From Paenibacillus auburnensis (GTDB lineage: Bacteria; Bacillota; Bacilli; Paenibacillales; Paenibacillaceae), in the NCBI RefSeq assembly GCF_927798115.1, contig NZ_CAKMMG010000009.1, forward strand, positions 124,001 through 188,000: a stretch of DNA of 64,000 nucleotides. Reading direction: 5' to 3'. The first letter of the stretch is position 1, and each line of letters starts with the position of its first letter. Positions 1 to 9,004 of this stretch are shown in pieces. The translations under genes and the position numbers were made by a program. The notes under the pieces are model-generated. The model saw only the letters and a list, made by a program, of their open reading frames with translations, ran no database searches and was not told where the DNA came from.

Positions 1-359
1 CCGGCGAGGTATCCCTGCTATTTGATACCGGGCATCTGGCTTTTGCCGGTGAGAATCCTTTGGAGGTGCTACGCGCCCATCTGCCGCGGATTAAGCATGT
101 CCACTTGAAGGATATCCGTCCCGGGGTTGTCCAGCGTGTGATTTCGGATGGGCTCAGCTTCCTGCAGGCGGTAAAAGCAGGAGCGTTCACCGTGCCGGGT
201 GACGGGTGCATTGCGTTTGCGGAGATTTTTGAAGAATTGGCGGCGGCGTCCTATACGGGATGGTTCGTGGTGGAAGCGGAGCAGGATCCGGCGTTGGCCG
301 ATCCACTGGAATATGCGATCAAGGCGCGCCGCTATATCCGGGAAGTCAGCGGCTTATAA
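1..359 (+). CDS. iolE: Inosose dehydratase IolE, C-terminal part (gene cut by window start)
   Basis: Sugar phosphate isomerase/epimerase-type TIM barrel, most like myo-inosose-2 dehydratase, which dehydrates 2-keto-myo-inositol in cytosolic inositol catabolism. The reading frame is open from base 3 to the TAA at 357-359. The visible 118 residues include FDTGHLAFAGENP and HVHLKDIRPGVV, the metal-site region typical of IolE, and a GDG-containing segment before the final helix. The start and the first half lie outside the window. A strong hairpin with a short T-run follows at 421-460, so this is probably the last gene of an iol operon. Other AP-endonuclease-2 family isomerases are possible, but the match to IolE is good. 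Confidence 0.85.
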   Translation, partial: GEVSLLFDTGHLAFAGENPLEVLRAHLPRIKHVHLKDIRPGVVQRVISDGLSFLQAVKAGAFTVPGDGCIAFAEIFEELAAASYTGWFVVEAEQDPALADPLEYAIKARRYIREVSGL

Positions 360-420
360 GCCGCTTGGGCGGCGGACCGGGCGGCTGTGATCTGGCGGGT
401 TTGTCCAGGTGAATGTCCAT

Positions 421-460
421 GCGGGGTTGTGCGGCTGCGGCTGTGCGCACCCCGCCTTTT
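421..460 (+). terminator. Intrinsic terminator after iolE
   Basis: GCGGGGT (421-427) pairs with ACCCCGC (449-455) around a GC-rich loop and is followed by CTTTTGC. The short T-run makes it a moderate terminator. Confidence 0.65.
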
Positions 461-581
461 GCATTGGTAGGGGTATGTGGACTTCTATCGTTGCGCGGAT
501 AAGAAGCATCTTAAAGGTGTAGGTGTGGTAAGGGGGAATCTTCGTAAGAAGATGGAGCCCGGCCAATCCCGGACGGAAACA

Positions 582-815
582 GAGGGAAAAATCCCACTGA
601 TTGGGCGGAAGTCCGGCCACCGGGCGAAAATAGTAGGAAAAATCCCACTGATTGGGCGGAAGCCCGGCCATGGGGCGGAAACAGAGGGATAAATCCCTCT
701 GTTTAGGCAGAAATCCGGCCACCGGGCGAAAATAGTGGGATAAATCCCACTGATTGTACAGAAACCCGGCCACCGGAAGGAATCAGAGGGAAAAATCCCA
801 CTGATTGGGCGGAGA
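582..815. repeat. Five-copy 51-bp tandem repeat with palindromic cores
   Basis: Five 16-bp cores start exactly 51 bp apart, at 582, 633, 684, 735 and 786. Each is followed by a 35-bp spacer rich in GGCGGAA and CCGGCC. The cores at 684 (GAGGGATAAATCCCTC) and 735 (GTGGGATAAATCCCAC) are perfect palindromes that differ by paired, compensating changes. The others are imperfect, with an AAAAA centre. The array stays open in several reading frames because 51 is a multiple of three, but no ribosome site or protein-like composition supports coding. The rest of the gene-free stretch from 461 to 948 shows nothing else recognisable. A related array lies at 45853-46040. Confidence 0.9.
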
Positions 816-948
816 CCCGGCCGCCGGACTCCGCAGATCGGGTTCGGGCCGTCCGGATGATCTTAATGCGTCAACTCCGGGAACAAGGTTGTTACGAGAA
901 TCCATTAGAATCCATTATTTGCTCCGTTGGCCGGGCCCGGGGGGCATG

Positions 949-957
949 TGCTATAAT
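949..957 (+). promoter_or_regulatory. Extended -10 promoter for the AraC-type regulator
   Basis: TGCTATAAT is an extended -10 element (TGn-TATAAT). No good -35 hexamer sits 16-18 bp upstream, where the sequence is very GC-rich. It lies about 120 bp before the TTG start at 1078. Confidence 0.5.
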
Positions 958-1077
958 GGCAGCAATTCGGACGGAAGCTTCGATTATGAAAAGCGCAGCC
1001 GGGTTTTCGGGGCGGCGTGTGCATGGAGCGGCCGGACCGCGGCCTGGCATTTTAACGGTTGTGGAGGGGGTTGTCTA

Positions 1078-3327
1078 TTGTTCCGTACCTGGTATCACCG
1101 ATTGCTGCTATCCTACTTTCCTATCTTTCTGCTAACTGTGACAATCCTGATTTTTGCCTCGTTTGTGTTTATCAATGACATTTCCCGGATGGAAACCAAG
1201 AAAGCGGACCGCATCTCTGCCAGTTATCTCATGGATAATGTGGACCGGACGGTCAAAGAGGTCGAACTGTCAGTGCTGGAAGCTGCCGAACGCAGCGACG
1301 CCTATAAGCGTTACTTTAACAATCAGGGTAAAGCGGATACGGGAACGGTTTATGCTGTGGCCCAGAGTCTGCGCAATCTAATTCACGAATCCTCCTACAT
1401 TCAATCAGTCTATCTGTACGACAAAAGAAATGAAAGCGTTTTAACAGAAACTGGATTGAAGGAGCTTACCGGATTTGTAGACGAAGACTGGATTAGGCAA
1501 ATAACCTCCGGTGTCCTGCCGGAAGGCTGGCAGCCCGTCAGGGAATATAAATATGAATTCATTCAGCGTACGCCCATACGTGTGCTTACTATAAATAAAG
1601 CCATGCCGCTGCCCTTCGGCTCAGAGGGGATACTGGTGATCAATATCAAAATGAGCGGAATTGAGCAGCTTGTCGACAGCATGGTCAATCCGCAGCTCTC
1701 TTTCCTGACCATTTCCGGCAGCGATGGACAGACCGTGTACCAGGCGCATTCGGACAGCGAAGGTGCCAAAAGCGGCAAGCTGCTGAACACGCTTTATCTG
1801 GAGAGGCTCGGCTGGACGTTCTCCAGCGGAATCAAGGCAGGCAACCTGTTCAGCTGGGTGTCTGTGATTTCCTATCTCTGGGTGGCGATTGCTCTTGGGA
1901 CGGTTATATGTGCGATTTTTTACCTGGTCTATGTGACCCGGCGCAATTATAAACCGATCCAGGTCATTATGAACCGGATTGAAGGCCACCAGATCCGCAG
2001 GATGGACCAGTCGGCTGACCGGCCTGACGAAATGATGCTCATTGACGGGGTGCTGGAGGATCTGATCAACCATATGACGGATTATGATAAAAAAAGCAGG
2101 GAGAACCTGTTGCTGCAGCGCAGCAAGCTGTTCACTGATCTGTTGCACAGCGAGCGGCTCGACAATGTCATCCAGCGGCTGGAGGAACTGTCGCCGCTCA
2201 CCGGAGCCGATTCCTCATCCCGTTTTATGGTTGTGCTCAGCGAAATTAACCGCTATGAGCAGGTATTCGAGGACCGCTATACAAGGGGAGATCAGAATAC
2301 GCTTAAGTTTGCCCTGATGAATGTTTTTCAGGAACTGGCGCGAAATGCAGAGCTTCAGGGCTGGGCGGAGTGGGTCGGGACCGAGCGGGCTGCGATTCTT
2401 TTCCTGGCTACCGGCAGTGATGAGGAAATGACGGGTAAGATCCGCCATTTTGCCGAGGATTGCCGCTCCTGGGTAGAGCAGAATCTGCGGATCTCACTCA
2501 GCTTCGGCATCGGCCCGGCTGCAGCCGGACCGGCTACGATCCGGGAGTCTTATGCAGCAGCTGAACAAGTTATGCAGCATAAGCTGCTGATGCATGAGGA
2601 TATCGCGCTGGCAGAATGCGGGGAGGCGCGCCAGCCGCTGCTTGAAACGTATAAATACCTGCAGATGATTGCCGAGTTTGTCAAGCAGTTCCGGATGTCT
2701 AGCGGTCAATGGAGGGAGCAGCTAGAGGGGATTTTTGAAGCGTTTGAACAGGACTTTCTGCAGGACGATGATATCCGCTCCCTCATTCAGGCTATGCTGC
2801 AGATGCTGAGCCGGGAAGTGGCCGTGATGTCGGAGCAGCTGCAGGACGAGCTGTCGGCGGAGAACGCCCGGGTTCGACTGAAAGGACTGGATAAGGCTGA
2901 TTCGATCGATGAAGTGAAGAGCATTCTGTTTGAATATTTGACTGATTTATTCCGTACCTATGTCTCTGTAAGTGAGACCAAAAGCTACCGGGCGATGGTC
3001 AACGAGATGAAGAACTATATCGAAGAGAACTTTGCCAATCCCGATCTTTCCCTGAAGCATTTAAGTGACCGGTTTCAGGTATCCGGCAAATATGCCAGCT
3101 ACCTGTTCAAAACGGAATTCAAAATGAAATTTGTGGATTTCGTTACCGAGCTGCGGATGAAGGAAGCGGAACAGCTGCTGCTGGAGACGGAATATTCGCT
3201 GCAGGATATCGCACTCCAGGTGGGCTATGCGAATGCGATTACGTTCGGCAGGGTATTTAAGCGGGTTGCCGGCATCACGCCGGGCGATTACCGCTCTTTG
3301 AAGCGCCGCGGAGCATCCAAAGCTTAA
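1078..3327 (+). CDS. Membrane-bound AraC-family transcriptional regulator (YesS-like)
   Basis: This is a one-component sensor-regulator of about 749 residues. The frame is open from 805, but TTG at 1078 is chosen because GGAGGGGG (1063-1070) sits 7 nt before it and the protein then begins directly with a signal-anchor helix (residues about 9-32). An extracellular sensing region follows, then a second membrane helix (about 257-288), a cytoplasmic linker, and a C-terminal pair of helix-turn-helix motifs (about 640-748) with the AraC hallmark GYANAITFGRVFKR. Such proteins normally sense extracellular sugars or the state of a binding protein and activate the adjacent importer. The operon at 3758-10753 is therefore the likely target. 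A hairpin terminator separates the two units. Confidence 0.88.
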   Translation: MFRTWYHRLLLSYFPIFLLTVTILIFASFVFINDISRMETKKADRISASYLMDNVDRTVKEVELSVLEAAERSDAYKRYFNNQGKADTGTVYAVAQSLRNLIHESSYIQSVYLYDKRNESVLTETGLKELTGFVDEDWIRQITSGVLPEGWQPVREYKYEFIQRTPIRVLTINKAMPLPFGSEGILVINIKMSGIEQLVDSMVNPQLSFLTISGSDGQTVYQAHSDSEGAKSGKLLNTLYLERLGWTFSSGIKAGNLFSWVSVISYLWVAIALGTVICAIFYLVYVTRRNYKPIQVIMNRIEGHQIRRMDQSADRPDEMMLIDGVLEDLINHMTDYDKKSRENLLLQRSKLFTDLLHSERLDNVIQRLEELSPLTGADSSSRFMVVLSEINRYEQVFEDRYTRGDQNTLKFALMNVFQELARNAELQGWAEWVGTERAAILFLATGSDEEMTGKIRHFAEDCRSWVEQNLRISLSFGIGPAAAGPATIRESYAAAEQVMQHKLLMHEDIALAECGEARQPLLETYKYLQMIAEFVKQFRMSSGQWREQLEGIFEAFEQDFLQDDDIRSLIQAMLQMLSREVAVMSEQLQDELSAENARVRLKGLDKADSIDEVKSILFEYLTDLFRTYVSVSETKSYRAMVNEMKNYIEENFANPDLSLKHLSDRFQVSGKYASYLFKTEFKMKFVDFVTELRMKEAEQLLLETEYSLQDIALQVGYANAITFGRVFKRVAGITPGDYRSLKRRGASKA

Positions 3328-3414
3328 GACGTATGTTCTGTTTATGGCTCAATAGCGATACCCGTCCAGCTTGCCGGTCTCGAAAGTGAAACGTCAGGCC
3401 CATTCTTGTTAACC

Positions 3415-3480
3415 AAGCCGCATTCCTGCTCGCAAACCTCCGTCAGGAGCATGCAAACACGGATGCGGCTTCTATTTTTT
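3415..3480 (+). terminator. Intrinsic terminator after the AraC-type regulator
   Basis: AAGCCGCAT (3415-3423) pairs with ATGCGGCTT (3463-3471), followed by CTATTTTTT. The 39-nt loop contains a further small inverted repeat. Confidence 0.7.
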
Positions 3481-3757
3481 CTGCTTTTGAAAGCGGTTTA
3501 TCATACGAAAATGGTTGGTCCGATAAACCGGAAGTCCGAATTATTAGCGTTTTTGCAATCGGAAACAGGTTTATTGTCAGCCCTCAGGAGAGTGTGGAAT
3601 ACTGTGGTCATCCCGGTACGTTAAGCAGCCAGGCAGTAAAGGCGGCGAGAGCGTGAAAGCATTCTTTTCTGAAGAAAGGCAGTACGGGAGCTCGGATGTG
3701 AGGTTGGGGGATTCATAAAGTCACCATTATAGCCGCAGAGGCGAAGGAGATGGCACA
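3481..3757 (+). promoter_or_regulatory. Leader region of the importer operon with a cre-like box
   Basis: This gene-free stretch precedes the binding-protein gene. TGAAAGCGGTTTAT (3488-3501) matches 12 of 14 positions of the CcpA cre consensus TGWAANCGNTNWCA and would allow carbon catabolite repression. No convincing -35/-10 pair was found, as expected if an AraC activator is needed. No other feature is recognised here. Confidence 0.35.
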
Positions 3758-5362
3758 ATGACAGTGAATGCAAACCAGAAAGTTCTGAAGAAGGCATTGG
3801 GAGTCGGATTGAGCGCAGTAATGGGGATGTCGCTGCTGGCCGGATGCGGATCGGATTCCAATGGGAACACGGCAAACGGAGGTTCAGCAGTAGAGGGAGA
3901 CAACGGCAAACGTGTCACCTTGAAAGTGGAAGTGTTCGACCGGGGGAACAGTCCGGCGCCTCATACGATCACCAACAACTTCTTGACTCAGATGGTACAG
4001 GAACGATTCGGTGATCCGAACAACATTGATGTCGAGTTTGTACCGGTTCAGCGCTCCGAGGAAGTTACGAAGCTCAACGTTCTGATGGCCAGCAACACAG
4101 ATGTGCCTGATATTGTGTTTACTTATGATTCCAGTGTGTTCTACCGTTACGCCCAGCAGGGCGGGCTGACTGATGTCGGAGCGATTCTTGATGAACACGG
4201 ACCCAATCTGAAGAAATTCCTCGGTGAGGAAACGCTGTCCTACGGACAGATTGATGGCAAGCAGCTGTCCATCCCGGGCAAACGTGCCGTTACGGGGCGC
4301 TACAGCTCCTATATCCGTCAGGATTGGCTGGATAAGCTTGGTTTGCCTGTTCCAACAACCACCGATGAGCTGTATACAACCTTGAAAGCGTTTAAAGATA
4401 AGGACCCAGGCGGTCTCGGCAGCAAAAACATCCCGATGGGCATGGCGCTTGCCCCGGCCCAATTCGAAACCTTGATCTACTCCTTCATCAAACCGGTTAA
4501 AGGTGATCTGACTTACGGTCAGCGCTACGAGCTGCCGCTACATGAAGGCTTCAAGGATGCGATGCAGTTCCTGAACAAGCTCTACAATGAGGGCCTGATC
4601 AGCAAAGATTTCAGTCTGGACGAAGATAAGACCCAATTGGGCAAGGATCTGAATAACGGTTATGTAGGTTACTGGTCAGATGATGTTGGTAACCTTGCGT
4701 ATGCCGATGGAACGCTGGATGTCCTCTACGCAAATGTGGAGGGAAGTAAGATTTCTGCTGTGGATACTTATACCAATGCTAACGTTGACAACAAACACAT
4801 TAAATCCCGCTATGCCTCGAACGGCATGTATATCATGATTCCCAAGAGCAGTAAGCGGGCAGTGGAAGCTGTGAAGTATCTGGACTGGATGGCTTCCGAT
4901 GACAATCTGGTTCTCATGTACAGCGGGGTTGAAGGCGAGAACTATGATCTGGTTGACGGCATCCCGGTTGTCAAACCCGATGTGTCTAAAGAGTTTGCAG
5001 ACCGGCTCTTTAACGGCGGTGACATGGCGATTATCTCCAACGGTAAAAACTTTGGAGACCAGGAGCTTAATCAGAAAGCTTGGATAAGCGGCTTCCCGGA
5101 ACGTCATAAGGAAATTCTTGAGCAGTCTTATGCAATCGCCAACACCGATACGGTCGGACCGATTGTCTTCAGTAAACCGATTGAAGCGGAACCCAAGTAC
5201 GGCACTACCCTCAATGACAAGCTGGCCGTAATTATGGTTAAGACAGCGATGGCCAAACCGGAGCAATTTGATGCCGTGTATGAGCAGGAGATGAAGGATT
5301 TCATGTCCCTCGGCGGAACTCAGCTTAAAGAAGAACTGGAAGCAGCTTTGAAAGATCTGTAA
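3758..5362 (+). CDS. Lipoprotein substrate-binding protein of a carbohydrate ABC importer (LplA/YtcQ type)
   Basis: This 534-aa extracellular solute-binding protein captures an oligosaccharide and delivers it to the two permeases encoded downstream. A lipoprotein signal peptide ends at LLAGC with the acylated Cys at residue 30, followed by a Ser/Asn/Gly-rich tether. The mature part has the long LplA-type family layout (about 500 residues), with features such as PDIVFTYDSS near the N-terminal lobe. AAGGAG precedes the ATG by about 10 nt. It is the first gene of an operon that continues with LplB- and LplC-type permeases. A hairpin at 5386-5425 behind it could raise its expression over the permeases. 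The substrate cannot be read from the sequence. Confidence 0.9.
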   Translation: MTVNANQKVLKKALGVGLSAVMGMSLLAGCGSDSNGNTANGGSAVEGDNGKRVTLKVEVFDRGNSPAPHTITNNFLTQMVQERFGDPNNIDVEFVPVQRSEEVTKLNVLMASNTDVPDIVFTYDSSVFYRYAQQGGLTDVGAILDEHGPNLKKFLGEETLSYGQIDGKQLSIPGKRAVTGRYSSYIRQDWLDKLGLPVPTTTDELYTTLKAFKDKDPGGLGSKNIPMGMALAPAQFETLIYSFIKPVKGDLTYGQRYELPLHEGFKDAMQFLNKLYNEGLISKDFSLDEDKTQLGKDLNNGYVGYWSDDVGNLAYADGTLDVLYANVEGSKISAVDTYTNANVDNKHIKSRYASNGMYIMIPKSSKRAVEAVKYLDWMASDDNLVLMYSGVEGENYDLVDGIPVVKPDVSKEFADRLFNGGDMAIISNGKNFGDQELNQKAWISGFPERHKEILEQSYAIANTDTVGPIVFSKPIEAEPKYGTTLNDKLAVIMVKTAMAKPEQFDAVYEQEMKDFMSLGGTQLKEELEAALKDL

Positions 5363-5385
5363 GCACGGTAAATAAATATAAAGGG

Positions 5386-5425
5386 AAAACCGGAGGGAGC
5401 TGGTACGCCGCTTCATCCGGTTTTT
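5386..5425 (+). terminator. Intercistronic hairpin between binding protein and permease genes
   Basis: AAAACCGGA (5386-5394) pairs with TCCGGTTTT (5416-5424), followed by further T residues. It looks like a leaky terminator or 3'-end stabiliser, which would allow more binding protein than permease to be made. Confidence 0.6.
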
Positions 5426-5446
5426 CTTCCCAAGGAGGGAACCGAC

Positions 5447-6349
5447 TTGAGTAAAGTGAGCTACTTGAAGCGGTATTGGCAATTGTACGCGCTGCTTTCA
5501 CTGCCAATGATCTACTTTTTTATCTTCCGCTACGGACCGATGTACGGTGTGCAGATTGCCTTCAAGGACTTTAATCTTTTCCAGGGAATCGGCGGCAGTG
5601 AGTGGATTGGGTTCGACGCATTCCGTGAAGTGTTTAACCTGAGAGAGTTTTATACCGCACTGCGCAATACCTTTATGCTTAACTTCCTGGATTTACTCGT
5701 ATCTTTCCCTGCCCCGATCATTCTGGCGATCATGCTGTATGAGATTAAGGGCGTATGGTTCAAAAAAATCTCGCAGACCATCCTTTATATCCCTCACTTT
5801 ATTTCCTGGGTTATCATCGGGGGAATTGTTTATCAATTATTCGGCAACCAGTCCGGTATGGTCAACGGGGTGCTGGAAGGCCTGGGCTTAAGCCCGATTC
5901 CGTTCCTGACTGAAAAAGGTCCATGGCTCGTCACCTATCTGTTCACAGGGGTCTGGCAAAGCGCCGGCTGGGGAACCATACTCTATCTGGCAGCGCTTAC
6001 CGGCGTAAACAGAGAGCTGTTTGAGGCGGCTGAGGTCGATGGGGCAACACGAATGAAGAAGATCTGGTATATTACGCTGCCAAGCATTAAGCCGACAATC
6101 GTCACCCTGCTTATTCTCAATCTCGGCAAAATGGTCAGCATCGGCTTTGACCGTCCGTACATTATCGGAAATACAGCGGTACGTGAATACTCTGATGTGC
6201 TGAGTACCTTTGTCTACCGGGTCGGTCTGGAATCCGGGCAGTACACCCTGGCTACCGTAGTCGGGCTGTTCCAGGCTGTGGTCGGACTGGTATTCATTCT
6301 GGGCTCCAACTATATTTCGAAAAAAATGACCGGCAACGGCATTATCTGA
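5447..6349 (+). CDS. Carbohydrate ABC importer permease (LplB/YteP type)
   Basis: This is a 300-aa integral membrane permease with about six predicted helices. The cytoplasmic EAA loop reads EAAEVDGATRMKKIWYITLP, the docking site for the ATPase. The TTG start is chosen because AAGGAGGG (5432-5439) is 7 nt upstream and the protein then has the usual LplB length, beginning MSKVSYLKRYW. No ATPase gene occurs anywhere in the window. Importers of this family in Bacilli commonly use a shared MsmX-like ATPase encoded elsewhere. It pairs with the next permease. Confidence 0.92.
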   Translation: MSKVSYLKRYWQLYALLSLPMIYFFIFRYGPMYGVQIAFKDFNLFQGIGGSEWIGFDAFREVFNLREFYTALRNTFMLNFLDLLVSFPAPIILAIMLYEIKGVWFKKISQTILYIPHFISWVIIGGIVYQLFGNQSGMVNGVLEGLGLSPIPFLTEKGPWLVTYLFTGVWQSAGWGTILYLAALTGVNRELFEAAEVDGATRMKKIWYITLPSIKPTIVTLLILNLGKMVSIGFDRPYIIGNTAVREYSDVLSTFVYRVGLESGQYTLATVVGLFQAVVGLVFILGSNYISKKMTGNGII

Positions 6350-6374
6350 TAAAGAGGGAAGGAGGCGGAGTACT

Positions 6375-7247
6375 ATGAGTGAACGTACTTCCAACCGGAT
6401 ATTTGATATCGTCATTGTTACCTGTGTGGCCTTGTTCGTGCTGTTCTGTCTCGCTCCGTTCTTGCATGTTATCGCAGTATCACTCAGTTCCAACCGGGCC
6501 ATTACTTCCGGTGAGGTGACGCTTTTTCCGATTGAATTGAACTGGAAAGCCTATGCCCAGGTGTTCTCGGATAACGCAATGATAAGATCTCTGGGCTATA
6601 CCGTGCTGCTGACTGCCGCGACAACCGGGCTGTGTATGCTCTTCACCATCGCCGCAGCCTATCCGCTGACCAAGGGCTACCTGAAAGGCCGCAAGACGTT
6701 TATGGTTATTATCATCATTACCATGTTCTTCAGCGGCGGGATTATTCCTGAATATCTGCTGATGCGCGATCTGCGCCTGCTCGATTCCACCTGGGCGCTT
6801 ATTCTGCCCGGTCTGGTCAGTCCGTTCAACCTGATTATCCTGATCTCCTTCTTCAATAATATTCCCCAGAGTCTGGAAGAGTCGGCTGAGATCGACGGCA
6901 GCTCCTTCTTCCGCACGCTGATGAGCGTCGTTCTGCCGCTGTCCATGCCTGTGCTCGCCACGCTGGCCCTCTTCTATGCTGTAGGCAGATGGAATGGTTT
7001 CCAGGATGCACTGATGTATATCAATAGTCCGGAGCTGTATCCGCTTCAGCTCAAGCTGTTCCAGATGGTCCAAAACAATATGGTTTCCGAGCTGACGCAG
7101 ATGGAGGGTGCGAACCGTACTCCCCTGACCCCGGAGAGCCTCAAGGCGGCAACGGTTATCTTCGCTACGGTGCCGATCCTCGCCGTGTATCCGTGGCTGC
7201 AGAAGTATTTCGTCAGCGGCGTCATGCTTGGTGCCGTTAAGGGTTAA
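6375..7247 (+). CDS. Carbohydrate ABC importer permease (LplC/YtcP type)
   Basis: This 290-aa partner permease has about six transmembrane helices and an EAA loop with EIDGSSFFRTLMSVVLPLS. It starts at ATG behind GGAAGGAGG, 25 nt after the preceding permease stop, so the two are co-transcribed. The C-terminus (VSGVMLGAVKG) is typical of LplC-type subunits. The heterodimer would form the channel for the sugar bound by the lipoprotein encoded at 3758. Confidence 0.92.
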   Translation: MSERTSNRIFDIVIVTCVALFVLFCLAPFLHVIAVSLSSNRAITSGEVTLFPIELNWKAYAQVFSDNAMIRSLGYTVLLTAATTGLCMLFTIAAAYPLTKGYLKGRKTFMVIIIITMFFSGGIIPEYLLMRDLRLLDSTWALILPGLVSPFNLIILISFFNNIPQSLEESAEIDGSSFFRTLMSVVLPLSMPVLATLALFYAVGRWNGFQDALMYINSPELYPLQLKLFQMVQNNMVSELTQMEGANRTPLTPESLKAATVIFATVPILAVYPWLQKYFVSGVMLGAVKG

Positions 7248-7290
7248 AGCTGCGGCTGCACAGGCAGAGATAAGAAAGGAGAACAGGGCT

Positions 7291-8235
7291 GTGGAAGATA
7301 AAGGAGCATTCTCATTCTCAACCTGCTGGAATATTAAACGGCATACGGATGGCAGCAGCATGCTGCGGGAAATCCGTGAGCTTGGCTTCCGGCGGGTGGA
7401 GCTGAACTATAATGTCACCGAAGCCATGCTGACTACGATTGAGCCGATGATCGAGCGGGGGGAGATTGGCATCTCCAGTGTTCATAATACCTTCCCTCAC
7501 GTATCCGATCCTGATTACGGCACAGATTCCGTGCTGCTGGGCTTTGGAGATGAGACCAAGCGGCAGCGGGCGGTAGAGCTGCTGGTCCGTTCGGCTGAGT
7601 ATGCCCAGCGCTACGGCGGCGAGGCCGTGGTGGTGCATCCCGGTGAAGTGCCTTTTCCGAATGATATTGCCAAGGAGCTGGAGCAGATTTACAGCGGGCA
7701 AGGCAGAGATTCGGAAGCGTACCGCAGCAAGTGGGCGGAGCTGCTGGAACGGCGGGGGGCTTATAGCGCCGGCTATGTGCAGACGATTATCCGCAGCCTG
7801 GATGAAGTATGCAACCGCGCGGCCTCCAAGGGTCTAAATGTCCGCTTCGGGATCGAGACACGCTCCCGGCCGCAGCAGATTCCAACGCTTGCAGAAGCCA
7901 AAACGGTAATAAGCGCATTAAAGGGCGCACCTGTCGGCATCTGGTATGACACCGGCCACGCCATCATGATGGACCGGATGGGCTTGTACGACAGTGTAGG
8001 AGAGATGGAAGGGCTGATGGATGATATTGTGGGCGTTCACGTCCATGAGACCATCGGGCTCTCCGACCACTGGTGTCCCTATGTGAACAGCGGAAATATG
8101 GATTTCTATGATGCCTATTTACCGATGATTGAGCGGGCGCAGGTTAAGGTATATGAGCTGAAGGCGGCCTGCCGGCCGGAGGAAATCCATGAGAGCCACC
8201 GCCTGCTTACGGCTAAACTGGCAGGCAGGGGGTAG
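7291..8235 (+). CDS. Sugar phosphate isomerase/epimerase-like TIM-barrel protein
   Basis: This cytoplasmic protein of about 314 aa belongs to the AP-endonuclease-2/xylose-isomerase-like superfamily, which isomerises, epimerises or dehydrates sugars at a divalent metal. Metal-ligand regions are visible: VVVHPGEVPF, FGIETRSRP, WYDTGHAIMMD and GVHVHETIGLSDHW. GTG at 7291 is preferred over the upstream in-frame start at 7228, which would overlap the permease gene; AAAGGAG (7275-7281) supports it. It lies in the importer operon, so it probably processes the imported sugar. The exact reaction is unknown. Confidence 0.8.
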   Translation: MEDKGAFSFSTCWNIKRHTDGSSMLREIRELGFRRVELNYNVTEAMLTTIEPMIERGEIGISSVHNTFPHVSDPDYGTDSVLLGFGDETKRQRAVELLVRSAEYAQRYGGEAVVVHPGEVPFPNDIAKELEQIYSGQGRDSEAYRSKWAELLERRGAYSAGYVQTIIRSLDEVCNRAASKGLNVRFGIETRSRPQQIPTLAEAKTVISALKGAPVGIWYDTGHAIMMDRMGLYDSVGEMEGLMDDIVGVHVHETIGLSDHWCPYVNSGNMDFYDAYLPMIERAQVKVYELKAACRPEEIHESHRLLTAKLAGRG

Positions 8236-8240
8236 GCCGC

Positions 8241-8945
8241 ATGCTGGGTGATGCAGACCGGATTATGAGCGATGAAGACCGCAAGTTAAGTGATGCAGAC
8301 CGCAGACTAGCTGCCCTGTATGCCCCTCGCTTAATGTTCGACCGGAGCGAGCCGTTTTTCCCGGTCCGCTTCGGTGTAACGGTGCTGCGGGAGGACGGGG
8401 ACTCTTCTTCCTTCCGGCGCCGTCTGGCCGTGGACCATCCCAAAGTAGAAGCAATTGTAGAATACGCGATATATTACGATTATGATATCCAGCATCTCTA
8501 TGATCTGGAGCATGTGTGGGTGTATATCGGCAGGAACGGAGAGGTGGCGGATGTGGAAGCCAGCTTTCACGGGAAATACCTGAAAGGACTGCTCCGTGGC
8601 TCCGCTAATCTGAGCGGTACGCGGGCCGTTCTGTATGTCCAGCCCGGCAAGCATGCGCTCTCCCCGATCCCCGAAGTCTTTGAGCTGCTGCCGGCCTTTG
8701 CCTCTTGCACACAGGAGGGAGCCGGGGCAGACGGGCTGATCTTCGGGGATTTCTTCCGCGGCATTCTGGCTACGGACGAAGAGACGGACCGAAGGGTCCG
8801 ATGTTATCTGCAGACCTGCCGCTTTACGCCTTCTCTGTCTTATGAGGAATGGATATATGCTGAGCAGGAGGATCTGTTCGTTTCCTGGAGCCAGCTGTTT
8901 GCAGAAATTCCCGGACGTATCCGCAGGGAGCTGGACCGGCTGTAG
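8241..8945 (+). CDS. Unrecognised 234-aa cytoplasmic protein with a weak Vps62-like motif
   Basis: The family was not recognised with confidence. There is no signal peptide or membrane helix. The protein begins with a charged segment repeating a D-A-D-R / S-D-E-D-R pattern (residues 3-22). The core contains YAPRLMFDRSEPFFPVRFG and IEYAIYYDYD-type segments, then DLEHVWVYIGRNGEV and ASFHGKY. The x-x-EHVxV element with a later H-G pair recalls the DWEHV region of Vps62/DUF946-type proteins; this is a weak inference by eye. The ATG lies only 5 nt after the isomerase stop, so it is translated in the same operon. A sugar-binding or accessory catalytic role fits the context but is not shown. Confidence 0.6.
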   Translation: MLGDADRIMSDEDRKLSDADRRLAALYAPRLMFDRSEPFFPVRFGVTVLREDGDSSSFRRRLAVDHPKVEAIVEYAIYYDYDIQHLYDLEHVWVYIGRNGEVADVEASFHGKYLKGLLRGSANLSGTRAVLYVQPGKHALSPIPEVFELLPAFASCTQEGAGADGLIFGDFFRGILATDEETDRRVRCYLQTCRFTPSLSYEEWIYAEQEDLFVSWSQLFAEIPGRIRRELDRL

Positions 8946-9004
8946 ATAAGTTATACGAGGGCCCGTTATGATACAAGAAAAGATTCTTAATGGAGGGAAC
9001 CATC

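Noticed and set aside
354..773. A 139-aa minus-strand open frame with 17-residue repeats
   Set aside because: It runs through the 51-bp tandem repeat, whose length is a multiple of three. It has no ribosome site and no protein-like composition outside the repeat.
3406..3624. A 72-aa open frame after the AraC-type regulator
   Set aside because: It begins inside the terminator hairpin, has no ribosome site and overlaps the cre-like region.
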